DNA of 54,214 nucleotides from Streptococcus sanguinis SK49 (lineage in GTDB: Bacteria > Bacillota > Bacilli > Lactobacillales > Streptococcaceae), in assembly GCF_000212815.1 (NCBI RefSeq), contig NZ_GL890985.1, positions 738,534-792,747 on the forward strand, read 5' to 3'. This document shows, piece after piece, positions 35,855-44,378 of the stretch. The notes beneath the pieces were generated by a model, which was not told where the DNA came from, did no database searches, and worked only from the letters and a program-made list of their open reading frames with translations. Numbering within the stretch: the stretch's first letter is position 1; every line of letters begins with the position of its first letter. Both the position numbers and the translations under genes were made by a program.

Positions 35855-36382
35855 ATGTCTCTTGCTTTTTTATCTTTTGTAACCTTATCGCTTTTCATGC
35901 TGCACGAGTTTGATGAGATTATCCTGGTTCGGCCTTGGATTTCTCAGAATCAAGAACATCAAGACTATCAAAAGGAGATGTTTATTGCCAGAAGAGGAAG
36001 TTATCTTTCTGCTGAAAGTATAGCTCTGATGATTGCGGAGGAATTTCTGCTGGCCTTTATCCTTTTGTTGCTTGCCATTCTATTTCGCATTCCCGAGCTA
36101 GCTTTGGCTATTGGCTTCTGTCATACTCTTCATCTGCTGGGCCATATCATGCAAGTGTTTCGCTTTCGTCGCTGGGTACCGGGCGGCTTCACAGCTTTGA
36201 CGACTTTTCCTATACTCATCTTAGTCTTCATCCTTTATCTATGTCAGCAGTCAGTTTCTTGGTCGCTGCTTCTGATTCTAAGCGTGTTAGTGATGGCTTT
36301 TCTTTTGGCAAATCTGGCTTTTTTACATAGCAGAGCTCAAAAGATAGAAGCTTGGATATACAGGATAAGCAAAGCAGACTGA
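35855..36382 (+). CDS. HXXEE-type membrane protein
   Basis: A 175-residue multi-pass protein. The N-terminal helix ends in LHEFDE, and AEEF and FCHTLHLLGH occur in later helices, resembling the HXXEE domain family (His/Glu residues in membrane helices; function unknown). The start is set at 35855 by the strong AAGGAGG; a GTG at 35816 is ruled out because a TATAAT (35822-35827) lies just after it. The conserved acidic and His residues hint at metal or enzymatic function, but nothing is established. Confidence 0.72.
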   Translation: MSLAFLSFVTLSLFMLHEFDEIILVRPWISQNQEHQDYQKEMFIARRGSYLSAESIALMIAEEFLLAFILLLLAILFRIPELALAIGFCHTLHLLGHIMQVFRFRRWVPGGFTALTTFPILILVFILYLCQQSVSWSLLLILSVLVMAFLLANLAFLHSRAQKIEAWIYRISKAD

Positions 36383-36455
36383 TATTGCAGCTTCTATTTT
36401 TGTCAATGGCCTTTCTATCTATACGACTTCTTGCAAAATAAAGATTTTAAAATAT

Positions 36456-36492
36456 GACAAGCTGAAAATATTCTCGGCTTGTTTTATTTTTT
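36456..36492 (+). terminator. Terminator before comEA
   Basis: ACAAGCTGA pairs with TCGGCTTGT, then TTTATTTTTTT; the T-run is adjacent to the competence promoter. Confidence 0.65.
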
Positions 36493-36502
36493 TGCAATCT
36501 TT

Positions 36503-36510
36503 TACGAATA
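36503..36510 (+). promoter_or_regulatory. ComX (SigX) cin-box for comEA-comEC
   Basis: TACGAATA is an exact match to the streptococcal late-competence -10 element, with a T-rich tract upstream and the comEA ribosome site (AAAGGAG) 8-14 bases downstream. Confidence 0.88.
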
Positions 36511-36530
36511 AAAAGACAAAGGAGAAAAAT

Positions 36531-37211
36531 ATGCTTGAAAAAATCATTGAAAAGCTTAAAGAATACAAGCTCTTTGTCGGTCTGGCAGTAGTTGGCGCTG
36601 TGCTAGGTAGTTTTTTCCTTATCAAAGGAAATCATCAACCGCAAAATCAAGTAACCGCCTTGAGCCAAGAGCTAACTTCCTCATCCAGCTCAGCTGATGA
36701 AGAAAGCGAAAGGATTGTTTCTAAGGCTAAGTCGGACGAAGAGGAGAGCGAGCAAGTTACTGTGGATATTAAAGGCGCAGTTAAGAATCCTGGTGTCTAT
36801 GAGCTGAGAGCAGGAGCGAGAGTCCATGAAGCCATCCAAAAAGCTGGCGGATTGACAGCAGACGCCGAGGCTAAGTCCATTAATCAGGCACAAAAATTAA
36901 CGGATGAAGCAGTAATCTATGTGGCAAAGATTGGTGAAGAAGGAGCTGATGTCACACAGACTGGCCAGCATCAAGCAGGATCTTCTGATTCTGCTGGTGC
37001 CGGTGGTGGAAAGTCGGACAAGGTCAATCTAAATACGGCGACAGAGGCTGAACTGCAGACTATTTCAGGCATCGGACAGAAGCGGGCTTCTGACATCATC
37101 GCCTACCGCGAAAGCAATGGCCGCTTTAAGTCAGTAGATGATCTGAAAAAGGTGTCAGGTATTGGAGATAAGACCTTAGAAAAGCTGAAAGAATATGTCA
37201 CAGTGGATTAA
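36531..37211 (+). CDS. comEA: Competence protein ComEA (DNA-binding receptor)
   Basis: A membrane-anchored receptor that binds double-stranded DNA during transformation. 226 residues: one N-terminal helix (about 14-34), an acidic Ser-rich linker, an SLBB-type domain (VDIKGAVKNPGVYELRAGARVHEAI), a Gly-rich linker and a C-terminal helix-hairpin-helix pair with NLNTATEAELQTISGIGQKRA. The start follows AAAGGAG. Transcription is expected only in competent cells because of the cin-box, and the 3' end overlaps comEC by 17 bp. Confidence 0.96.
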   Translation: MLEKIIEKLKEYKLFVGLAVVGAVLGSFFLIKGNHQPQNQVTALSQELTSSSSSADEESERIVSKAKSDEEESEQVTVDIKGAVKNPGVYELRAGARVHEAIQKAGGLTADAEAKSINQAQKLTDEAVIYVAKIGEEGADVTQTGQHQAGSSDSAGAGGGKSDKVNLNTATEAELQTISGIGQKRASDIIAYRESNGRFKSVDDLKKVSGIGDKTLEKLKEYVTVD

Positions 37212-39435
37212 AAAGTTACCCCTCACCCCTATCTATCTAGCTTTCATCCTTGTATGGGCCTATTTTGCAGTCTATTCTGGCAGTTCCTTGGCTTATTTTG
37301 GGCTGGGTGTCCTTCTGCTTCGTCTCTTTTTCAGCTATCCTCTCAAAAAAAGTCTAGCTGCCTTGGCATTCCTGTCCCTTTTTGTTCTCTTTTTCTTGCT
37401 TCGTCGGGAAATGGCAGAGCAGGTCTTTAGGCAGGAACCTCCTTCAGCTAGCTCGGTTCAAGTTTTGCCAGATACGATCAAAGTCAATGGAGATTCCCTA
37501 TCCTTTCGAGGGCGAACGGATGGTCGACTTTATCAGGTCTTCTACAAGATCAAATCAGCCAGTGAAAAGGAGGATTTTCAGCAACTGACAGATTTGGTCA
37601 TCCTTGATATTGAAGGAGAGTTTGAACAGGCCCAGCAGCAACGAAATTTTTCGGGCTTTGACTATCAGGCTTATTTAAAGAGTCAGGGGATTTACCGTAC
37701 CTTAAAAATCAATAAAATTCAGTCACTAAGACCAATTTCCAGCCTGAATCCACTGGATTGGCTGTCTGTCTGGCGCAGAAAAGCGCTGGTCTATATTCGA
37801 AGTAATTTTCCTAGTCCAATGAGCCATTACATGACAGGACTCTTGTTTGGTGACTTAGATACGGAGTTTGCGGAAATGAGTGACCTGTATTCTAGCTTGG
37901 GTATCATCCATTTGTTTGCCTTGTCTGGTATGCAGGTAGGTTTCTTTTTGGATGGTTTTCGCAGAATTCTTCTACGTTTGGGGATGAAGAGGGAGATAGT
38001 AAATGCTTTGCAGCTGCCTCTTTCATTTATCTATGCTGGACTGACGGGCTTTTCTGTTTCTGTCGTCAGAAGCTTAGTTCAGAAATTGTTGGCCCAGCAA
38101 GGATTGACCAGATTAGATAATTTTGCTCTGACACTGATGATTCTCTTTATCATCATGCCCAATTTTCTTCTGACAGCAGGCGGTGTCTTGTCCTGCGCCT
38201 ATGCCTTTTTGATTTCTATGATGGATTTTGAAAAGTTGCCGCCGATTCGGAAGCTTTTAGCGGAAAGTCTGACTATTTCATTGGGGATTTTGCCTATACT
38301 AATCTACTATTTTTCTGAATTTCAGCCCTGGTCCGTGATTTTAACTTTTCTATTTTCACTACTCTTTGACCTGCTGATGCTGCCAGGCTTAACCCTCATT
38401 TTTATTTTGTCACCACTGATAAAAATCTCTCAGGTCAATTTTTTCTTTGAGATACTTGAAGATGTGATTCGTTGGGTAGCTGATTTTGCTCCGCGTCCTT
38501 TGATTTTTGGGAAGCCCAACCTCTGGTTACTGGTCGCTCTGCTTTTGGTTTTGGCTTTAATCTATGACTTTCGGAGAAAGAAAAGCTGGCTTCTGTCTTT
38601 TAGTTTGCTTGCTCTTCTCTTATTTTTCCTAACAAAGCATCCGCTGCAAAATGAGATTACAGTGGTGGATATTGGTCAAGGAGATAGCATTTTTCTCCGT
38701 GACTGGCAGGGTAGGACAGTTTTGATTGACGTAGGAGGACGAGTCGAGATAGGAAAGAAAGAGGCTTGGCAGGAGCGACAGGCTTCATCCAATGCAGAAA
38801 AGACCTTAATTCCCTATCTCAAAAGTCGCGGTGTTGATAATCTGAATGTATTGGTCTTGACTCATACCGATGCCGACCACATGGGCGATATGCTGGAGGT
38901 GGCCAAGCATTTTTCTATCAAGGAAATCTACGTTTCCAAAGGAAGCCTCACTCAGCCTGATTTTGTTCAAAAGCTGGAGCAGATAGAAACTTCTGTCCAT
39001 GTCGTAGAAGTAGGAGATGAGATTCCGGTATTTGACTCAGCTTTGCAGGTTCTCTATCCTAGCGGGGTAGGCGACGGTGGAAATGATGATTCGATTGTAC
39101 TCTACGGGGAGTTCTTTCGGACAAAATTTTTGTTTACAGGTGATTTGGAAAGGCAGGGAGAAATTGAACTGCTGCAGCGCTTCCCTCAGCTGAAAGCAGA
39201 TGTCTTAAAAGCAGGACACCATGGCTCCAAAGGCTCTTCCAGTCCAGAGTTTTTAGAGCAAATTCAGCCGAAACTAGCCTTGATATCAGCTGGCCAGAAT
39301 AATCGTTATCAACATCCGCATCAGGAAACTTTGCAAAGATTTGAGAAGTTTAATACAGCCATCTATCGAACTGACCAGCAGGGGGCCATTCGGTTGACTG
39401 GTTGGAATTCCTGGAGGATTGAAACGGTTCGCTGA
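37195..39435 (+). CDS. comEC: Competence protein ComEC (DNA uptake channel)
   Basis: The polytopic channel through which single-stranded DNA enters. 746 residues: N-terminal helices, an OB-fold DUF4131 region, the central Competence domain (HLFALSGMQVGFFLDGFR near 236-253) with many helices, and a C-terminal metallo-beta-lactamase domain (VVDIGQGDSIFLRDW, LTHTDADHMGD, LKAGHHGSKGSSSPEF) thought to degrade the non-transported strand. All metal ligands appear intact. Overlaps comEA and shares its competence promoter. Confidence 0.96.
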   Translation: MSQWIKKLPLTPIYLAFILVWAYFAVYSGSSLAYFGLGVLLLRLFFSYPLKKSLAALAFLSLFVLFFLLRREMAEQVFRQEPPSASSVQVLPDTIKVNGDSLSFRGRTDGRLYQVFYKIKSASEKEDFQQLTDLVILDIEGEFEQAQQQRNFSGFDYQAYLKSQGIYRTLKINKIQSLRPISSLNPLDWLSVWRRKALVYIRSNFPSPMSHYMTGLLFGDLDTEFAEMSDLYSSLGIIHLFALSGMQVGFFLDGFRRILLRLGMKREIVNALQLPLSFIYAGLTGFSVSVVRSLVQKLLAQQGLTRLDNFALTLMILFIIMPNFLLTAGGVLSCAYAFLISMMDFEKLPPIRKLLAESLTISLGILPILIYYFSEFQPWSVILTFLFSLLFDLLMLPGLTLIFILSPLIKISQVNFFFEILEDVIRWVADFAPRPLIFGKPNLWLLVALLLVLALIYDFRRKKSWLLSFSLLALLLFFLTKHPLQNEITVVDIGQGDSIFLRDWQGRTVLIDVGGRVEIGKKEAWQERQASSNAEKTLIPYLKSRGVDNLNVLVLTHTDADHMGDMLEVAKHFSIKEIYVSKGSLTQPDFVQKLEQIETSVHVVEVGDEIPVFDSALQVLYPSGVGDGGNDDSIVLYGEFFRTKFLFTGDLERQGEIELLQRFPQLKADVLKAGHHGSKGSSSPEFLEQIQPKLALISAGQNNRYQHPHQETLQRFEKFNTAIYRTDQQGAIRLTGWNSWRIETVR

Positions 39436-39559
39436 TAGCCGCGCTAAAGATGCCAACTCATACTTTGTAGACTGCTTAGCTTCAGTTAGGAAGTCATATT
39501 GATTTATTTATGCATTTGTGATAAGATAATGGGTATAAAAAATTATAGAGGAGAATTTT

Positions 39560-40699
39560 ATGTTTGCTGCATATAAAAAATTTTGGACACACTATGCTGA
39601 TTTTTCGGGCCGTTCAAGTCGGTCAGACTATTGGTGGGCGTTTTTGTGTCACATGATTATCATCGTACCATTGTTTATCATTTTTTGGGCATCTGCTTTT
39701 GGAAGTATTCTTTCAGCCGCAGTTCAAGACTCAACTTATGGATATGAATCAGATCCATCAGCAATCTTGGCTGGAGCAGGATTCGCTGTAATCTTTATTT
39801 TCATCTTAATTCTATATGCTCTGGCAACTTTTGTACCTAATTTGGCTATCATTGTCCGTCGTTTACGTGATGCTGGTTATCATTGGGCTTTCCTTTTCTT
39901 GTATGTTGGTCCTTTTTTGCTATCATTTATTCCAGTTCTAAATATTATTGCAGGAATAGTATCTCTTCCATGTAGTATTGCTTTGATTGTTTTACTTTGT
40001 CAAGGATCTAAGCCTGAAATGGTTGGAAATTCATATGGTCAGCAATATGGCCAGCAAAACTTCCAAGGACAACAGTTTGGCCAACAGTCATACAATCAAG
40101 GTTTAAACTATGAAAAACAACCACAACAAGGTGGTTTCCAAGGACAACAGTTTGGTCAGCAATCACAACAAGGCGGTTTCCAAGGACAACAGTTTGGTCA
40201 GTCACAACAACCAGTTCAAAATCAACAGTTTGGCCAACAGTCACAGCAAGGTGGTTTCCAAGGACAACAATTTGGTCAACAACCACAGCAACCAGTCCAA
40301 AACCAATCATTTGGTCAACAACCACAACAACCAGTTCAAAATCAACCATTTGGCCAACAACCACAACAAGGTGGTTTCCAAGGACAACAGTTTGGTCAAC
40401 AACCACAGCAACCTGTCCAAAACCAACCATTTGGCCAACAACCACAGCAAGGTGGTTTCCAAGATCAGCAATTTGGTCAACAGCCACAACAACCTGTTTC
40501 TGATCAAAGTCAGGCAGTGGAGCAAGCAGAACCAGTTCAAAATCCATTTACTGCTGAAACACCTGAGCAGTCAACACCTCAGGATTTTGGAACTCAAGCA
40601 CCTGTTCAGGATAATCCTTTTGTTTCATCAGTTCAAGAGGAGCAAGCTTCTACACCAGCTGAAAACAGTGTAGAGGATACAACTGAAAACCAAGAATAA
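39560..40699 (+). CDS. DUF805 membrane protein with long Gln-rich repeat tail
   Basis: 379 residues. The first ~150 form a DUF805 domain: FWTHYADFSGRSSRSDYWWA opening, several helices, and the conserved IIVRRLRDAGYHWAFLF. The remaining ~230 residues are low complexity: alternating units FQGQQFGQQ, PQQGG and PQQPVQNQPFGQQ, then an acidic Pro/Glu/Thr tail ending in TTENQE. Gln dominates the repeat part, a prion-like composition. DUF805 proteins are usually ~120 residues, so the tail is an extension. The function of DUF805 is unknown; the tail may mediate self-association or protein contacts in the cytoplasm (speculative). Confidence 0.88.
   Translation: MFAAYKKFWTHYADFSGRSSRSDYWWAFLCHMIIIVPLFIIFWASAFGSILSAAVQDSTYGYESDPSAILAGAGFAVIFIFILILYALATFVPNLAIIVRRLRDAGYHWAFLFLYVGPFLLSFIPVLNIIAGIVSLPCSIALIVLLCQGSKPEMVGNSYGQQYGQQNFQGQQFGQQSYNQGLNYEKQPQQGGFQGQQFGQQSQQGGFQGQQFGQSQQPVQNQQFGQQSQQGGFQGQQFGQQPQQPVQNQSFGQQPQQPVQNQPFGQQPQQGGFQGQQFGQQPQQPVQNQPFGQQPQQGGFQDQQFGQQPQQPVSDQSQAVEQAEPVQNPFTAETPEQSTPQDFGTQAPVQDNPFVSSVQEEQASTPAENSVEDTTENQE
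40040..40500 (+). repeat. Degenerate tandem repeats encoding the Gln-rich tail
   Basis: The block GGTGGTTTCCAAGGACAACA with following GTTTGGTCAACA occurs at least five times, mixed with a second unit (CCAGTTCAAAATCAACCATTT type). The direct repeats are long and similar enough for replication slippage to change copy number in frame, since unit sizes are multiples of three. Confidence 0.8.
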
Positions 40700-40704
40700 A
40701 CAAA

Positions 40705-40735
40705 GAAGAGTTGGAATTTTTCCAGCTCTTTTTGT
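40705..40735 (+). terminator. Terminator after DUF805 gene
   Basis: AAGAGTTGGAA-TTTT-TCCAGCTCTT then TTTGTT. Confidence 0.8.
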
Positions 40736-40891
40736 TCTGTCGCTCGCAGAAAATCTTGAACAGAACTGGACATTGATAGTTTTTTAGAACAAAGAAAAAT
40801 GAAGCAAATAACAGTTTCTATTTATATAGCAGATCTATTCAAAAATTAGATTTTGTTTGCAAAGAAAATAACAGACTTTCCGACTCTTTTT

Positions 40892-40963
40892 TGTTACAAT
40901 CAATACATGAATAAAATTGACAAGAAATATAAAGCAGGGGAGACTTTCGGTGTTAGCTATTGA
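40892..40963 (+). promoter_or_regulatory. holA promoter and overlapping 18-codon upstream ORF
   Basis: Extended -10 TG-T-TACAAT (40892-40900). The expected start of transcription coincides with an ATG at 40907, which opens an 18-codon frame ending at 40961-40963, past the holA GTG start at 40950 and out of frame with it. Whether it is translated is unknown. Confidence 0.45.
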
Positions 40964-41996
40964 GGAAATTAAAAAAATCACGCCAAGCAATCTTCCTGCT
41001 TTGACCATTTTGGCTGGGGATGATTTGGGGCAGTTTGAGTTGTTGAAAGAGCAGTTTCTCCGCCAGATTCAGTTTCAACCGAGTGATTTGAACACTGCTA
41101 TTTTCGATATGAAAGAAGCAAACTATCAGGATGTGGAGTTGGACTTGGTCAGTCTGCCTTTTTTTGCGGATGAAAAAATCGTGATTTTGGACCATTTTGC
41201 TGATTTGACAACAGCTAAGAAGCGCTATCTGACTGATGAAGAACTCAAATCTTTTGAAAATTATCTGGAAAATCCAGCGGATACAACTCGTCTGGTTATC
41301 TTCGCAGAAGGTAAGTTGGATAGCAAGCGCCGTCTGGTTAAACTACTGAAACGGGACGGGAAAATTTTTGAGGCTGCAGAACTCAAGGAAGCAGATTTAC
41401 GGGCTTATTTCAGCAAGGAAGCGCAGGCAGAAGGATTACAATTTGCTCCGACAGCTTTCGATCAGTTGCTGCTGAAATCAGGTTTTCAGTTCAGTGAAGT
41501 CAGTAAAAACTTAGCTTTTTTGAAAGGTTATAAAGAGTCTGGTCAGATTGGTTTAGAAGACATTGCCGAGGCCATTCCCAAGACTCTTCAGGACAATATT
41601 TTTGACCTGACCCAGCTGATTTTGCAGCAGAAGATTGATGAAGCAAGAAGTTTGGTACGAGATTTGACTCTTCAAGGTGAGGATGAGATCAAGCTTATTG
41701 CTATTATGCTGGGGCAGTTTCGTATCTTTACGCAGGTTAAGGTTTTAGCGGAAAATGGCAGAGCTGAGAGTCAGATTGTGTCTGATTTGTCCGACTATCT
41801 AGGCCGCAAGGTCAATCCTTATCAAGTCAAGTTTGCTTTAAAGGATGCTCACTCGCTGAGTTTAGCCTTTCTTAAAAAGACCATGGCCTGTCTGATTGAA
41901 ACAGATTACCAAATTAAATCGGGGCTGTATGATAAAGATTACCTGTTTGATTTGGCTCTGCTCAAGATTGCGACGGGTGAGTTACAAGCAAAATAG
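40950..41996 (+). CDS. holA: DNA polymerase III subunit delta
   Basis: The clamp-loader subunit that opens the beta clamp. 348 residues from the GTG at 40950, which gives the family opening VLAIEEIKKIT and has GGGGA upstream; an in-frame TTG eleven codons earlier lacks support. LTILAGDDLGQFE, the LPFFADEKIVILDHF segment and the C-terminal helical collar (KVNPYQVKFALKDAHSL) fit HolA. Length matches pneumococcal HolA (~345). sodA follows within 65 bp, the usual streptococcal order. Confidence 0.93.
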   Translation: MLAIEEIKKITPSNLPALTILAGDDLGQFELLKEQFLRQIQFQPSDLNTAIFDMKEANYQDVELDLVSLPFFADEKIVILDHFADLTTAKKRYLTDEELKSFENYLENPADTTRLVIFAEGKLDSKRRLVKLLKRDGKIFEAAELKEADLRAYFSKEAQAEGLQFAPTAFDQLLLKSGFQFSEVSKNLAFLKGYKESGQIGLEDIAEAIPKTLQDNIFDLTQLILQQKIDEARSLVRDLTLQGEDEIKLIAIMLGQFRIFTQVKVLAENGRAESQIVSDLSDYLGRKVNPYQVKFALKDAHSLSLAFLKKTMACLIETDYQIKSGLYDKDYLFDLALLKIATGELQAK

Positions 41997-42058
41997 TTGA
42001 AAAATTCTAATGATTGCGTTATCATTTTTATAATCATATAGAAAAAGAGGTCTATCAA

Positions 42059-42664
42059 ATGGCAATTATCTTACCTGATCTTCCTTACGCTTACGATGCT
42101 TTGGAGCCTTACATTGATGAAGAAACAATGCACTTGCATCATGACAAGCACCACAATACCTATGTAACGAATGTTAATGCTGCGCTTGAAAAACATCCTG
42201 AAATTGGTGAAGACTTGGAAAAATTATTGGCTGATGTGGAGTCTATCCCAGCTGATATCCGTCAAGCAGTCATCAACAACGGTGGTGGTCATCTTAACCA
42301 CGCTCTTTTCTGGGAATTGATGACACCAGCAGAAACATCACCATCTGCAGAGTTGGCAGCGGATATCGAAGCTACTTTTGGATCATTTGAAGACTTCAAA
42401 GCAGCTTTCACTGCAGCAGCTACAACTCGTTTTGGTTCTGGCTGGGCTTGGTTGGTTGTCAATAAAGAAGGCAAGTTGGAAGTAACTTCAACAGCAAATC
42501 AGGATACTCCTATTTCAGAAGGTAAAACTCCAATCTTGGGACTGGATGTTTGGGAACATGCTTACTATGTGAAATACCGCAATCTTCGTCCGAACTACAT
42601 CCAAGCTTTCTTCTCAGTTATTAACTGGAAAAAGGTTGACGAACTTTACGCTGCTGCTAAATAA
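42059..42664 (+). CDS. sodA: Superoxide dismutase (Mn/Fe)
   Basis: Converts superoxide to hydrogen peroxide and oxygen in the cytoplasm. 201 residues from the ATG after AAAGAGG. All four metal ligands are visible: His27 in HLHHDKHH, His in [12 protein letters not shown], and the Asp and His of DVWEHAYY. The Gly/Gln pattern fits the Mn-dependent or cambialistic streptococcal enzymes. A TATAAT at 42029-42034 gives it its own promoter. Codon use is highly biased, as in strongly expressed genes. Confidence 0.98.
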   Translation: MAIILPDLPYAYDALEPYIDEETMHLHHDKHHNTYVTNVNAALEKHPEIGEDLEKLLADVESIPADIRQAVINNGGGHLNHALFWELMTPAETSPSAELAADIEATFGSFEDFKAAFTAAATTRFGSGWAWLVVNKEGKLEVTSTANQDTPISEGKTPILGLDVWEHAYYVKYRNLRPNYIQAFFSVINWKKVDELYAAAK

Positions 42665-42683
42665 ACAGGCAGTTTCAATAGAT

Positions 42684-42717
42684 AAAAAGGCGAATCGATT
42701 AGAGATTTGTCTTTTTT
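42684..42717 (+). terminator. sodA terminator
   Basis: AAAAGGCGAATC pairs (with wobble) with GATTTGTCTTTT, then T-run. Confidence 0.7.
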
Positions 42718-42798
42718 GATGTTTAAAAGGACTTTTTTAAGATTTGTCTTGTTATTTGTCCTATATTCTTTTATAATACAAATGCTAGGAGAAATATT

Positions 42799-43878
42799 TT
42801 GAGTAAAAAAATTGTAACGATTATCGTAGCTGTCCTTTCTTGTCTTTGTCTGTTGGGCTTCATCTTTCTTTTTGTGACAGAACGGAATAAGGCTATCGAA
42901 AAGAAATCGCAAGAAGCCGCCAAACTTGTAAACTATGGCGAGCAAGAACAGGAAGAAGAGAAAGTCAAGTCTGATTCCAAACTAGTTGAAGAAAAGCCGA
43001 AGCCTGTTGAGAAAAATTCAGAAGAGAAGCAGAAGGTCATGGAGGCGGACGGCCCGACTATGGATGCTTTGGGGCTGCGATTTGACTATGCAAATTTGGA
43101 TTTGACTCAGGTCATTCAGGCTTATATGACTGAAATGGGAATTGAACCCTCCCAGGTTGCATTTTCATATAAGGATTTGACGACTGGCAAGACCTTTGCA
43201 ATGAATGATACCCAGCCTATGACTGCGGGATCAACCTATAAGCTCCCTCTCAATATGCTGGTAGTAGATGAGGTTGCTGCCGGCAAACTTTCTATGGACG
43301 AGCGGTTTGATATTACCAATACAAACTATGAATATAGGGGCGAGCATGATAACTATGTTGGTGCTTTCAACGGTGCTATGAGAATATCAGACATGCAGGA
43401 ATATTCCTTGGTTTATTCTGAAAATACTCCAGCCTACGCTTTAGCAGAGCGTCTAGGCGGCATGGAAAAGGCCTATGATATGTTTAGTCGCTACGGTCAG
43501 TCCAAGGCTGATATTAAGACGATCAGCCGTGAGAATAATAAGACCACGACGGACTACTATATTCAGGTCCTTGAGTATTTGTCTAAAAATCAGGAAAAGT
43601 ACAAGGATATCCTTTATTATATAGGCGAATCCTTCCCAGGTGAATACTATAAGCGCTATCTGCGTGACATTACCATCTATCAAAAGCCTGGATATGTTCG
43701 TGAGGCGCTCAATGTGGATGCATTAGTTATGGAAGAGAAGCCCTATATTATAGCTCTCTATACGGCTTATTTAGGTGGTAGCACCGAGGCCAGTGATGAG
43801 ATCAGTGGTGTCGGAATTGAGCAAGTTGGTCAGTTAGCCTACGTCATTAATGAATGGCATCGGGTTAATATGAACTAA
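42799..43878 (+). CDS. Secreted or anchored beta-lactamase-fold serine hydrolase
   Basis: 359 residues starting at a TTG after TAGGAGA. One hydrophobic anchor (7-26), a Glu/Lys-rich linker (30-80), then a class-A beta-lactamase-type domain. STYK has the active Ser at 145, and SEN lies in VYSENTPAYAL. The third motif reads KPG (IYQKPGYV) instead of KTG, and no class A Glu166-type ELxxN is evident. It is therefore more likely a cell-wall D,D-peptidase-like protein than a resistance enzyme. A terminator follows. Confidence 0.85.
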   Translation: MSKKIVTIIVAVLSCLCLLGFIFLFVTERNKAIEKKSQEAAKLVNYGEQEQEEEKVKSDSKLVEEKPKPVEKNSEEKQKVMEADGPTMDALGLRFDYANLDLTQVIQAYMTEMGIEPSQVAFSYKDLTTGKTFAMNDTQPMTAGSTYKLPLNMLVVDEVAAGKLSMDERFDITNTNYEYRGEHDNYVGAFNGAMRISDMQEYSLVYSENTPAYALAERLGGMEKAYDMFSRYGQSKADIKTISRENNKTTTDYYIQVLEYLSKNQEKYKDILYYIGESFPGEYYKRYLRDITIYQKPGYVREALNVDALVMEEKPYIIALYTAYLGGSTEASDEISGVGIEQVGQLAYVINEWHRVNMN

Positions 43879-43882
43879 GAGC

Positions 43883-43910
43883 AATCTAGTCTAGACAGGC
43901 TAGATTTTTT
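43883..43910 (+). terminator. Terminator with CAATCTAG stem
   Basis: AATCTAG...CTAGATT then TTTTT; a near copy of this sequence closes the first peptide gene at 44243. Confidence 0.75.
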
Positions 43911-43917
43911 GATAGCT

Positions 43918-43993
43918 ATTTAGAAAAAAACCAAAATACCTCTTGCTTTTTTGAAAGAGAAGTGTTACAATCTATTTAGAAGATGTTCTAATT
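43918..43993 (+). promoter_or_regulatory. Promoter sandwiched by two SdpR-like operators (first peptide gene)
   Basis: Operator 1 at 43918-43937 (ATTTAGAA-AAAA-ACCAAAAT, right half degenerate). -35 TTGCTT (43943), 17-bp spacer, -10 TACAAT (43966). Operator 2 at 43974-43993 (ATTTAGAA-GATG-TTCTAATT) starts two bases after the -10. A repressor bound at operator 2 would cover the transcript start. Confidence 0.75.
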
Positions 43994-44044
43994 ACTTCAT
44001 TCTGCTCTGTTTAATTAGTCACTGAGCAATTTTTTATAAAAGCT

Positions 44045-44064
44045 ATTTAGAAAAAATTCTAAAT
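44045..44064 (+). promoter_or_regulatory. SdpR-like operator in leader of first peptide gene
   Basis: Perfect ATTTAGAA-AAAA-TTCTAAAT, 25 bases upstream of the ATG. Confidence 0.75.
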
Positions 44065-44088
44065 TTCTCTACTCAAAAAGGAGGAAAA

Positions 44089-44229
44089 ATGAAGAAAGCA
44101 AGAAACTCAATCCTACTAACCGTAGTAGGTCTAGTGACGGGTCTATCCATTTGGCTGGCTGTTTTTTCCTGGGTGCTCTATAAAAATAAGGACGACCTGC
44201 AAAAAATATCCAATCAAAAACATTTTTAA
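44089..44229 (+). CDS. Tiny single-TM peptide, paralogue 1
   Basis: 46 residues after an excellent ribosome site (AAGGAGG). A basic start (MKKARN) is followed by one helix (about 8-31) with GLVTGLSIWLAVFSW, then a charged tail (YKNKDDLQK). It aligns over most of its length with the 40-residue product of the next gene: GLxTxLS, SW, and KN plus basic residue are shared. No double-glycine leader or Cys-rich core. It has its own operators and a terminator, so it is a separate transcription unit. Candidate toxin, signal, or regulatory subunit of the adjacent exporter; function unknown. Confidence 0.72.
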   Translation: MKKARNSILLTVVGLVTGLSIWLAVFSWVLYKNKDDLQKISNQKHF

Positions 44230-44242
44230 ATACAAAATAGGC

Positions 44243-44270
44243 AATCTAGTTTTTCTAGACTAGATTTTTT
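44243..44270 (+). terminator. Terminator of peptide gene 1
   Basis: AATCTAGT-TTTTCTAG-ACTAGATT then TTTT. Confidence 0.8.
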
Positions 44271-44280
44271 AATCCAGAGT

Positions 44281-44358
44281 ATTTAGAAACAAATCGAAAT
44301 ACCTAAGAAGGATTAGATTGCTTCGTTTCGTACTCTTTATTTAGAAAATTTTCTAAAT
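44281..44358 (+). promoter_or_regulatory. Promoter sandwiched by two SdpR-like operators (second peptide gene and ABC operon)
   Basis: Operator 4 at 44281-44300 (ATTTAGAA-ACAA-ATCGAAAT) and operator 5 at 44339-44358 (perfect ATTTAGAA-AATT-TTCTAAAT). By alignment with the other two promoters of this design, the -10 is TACTCT (44331), two bases before operator 5. The -35 is poor. Confidence 0.65.
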
Positions 44359-44378
44359 AGATAGATAAAGGAGAAAAG

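Noticed and set aside
40008..40673. Long open frames on both strands across the Gln-rich repeats
   Set aside because: They are side effects of the low-complexity repeat sequence; only the DUF805 frame has a recognisable domain and ribosome site.
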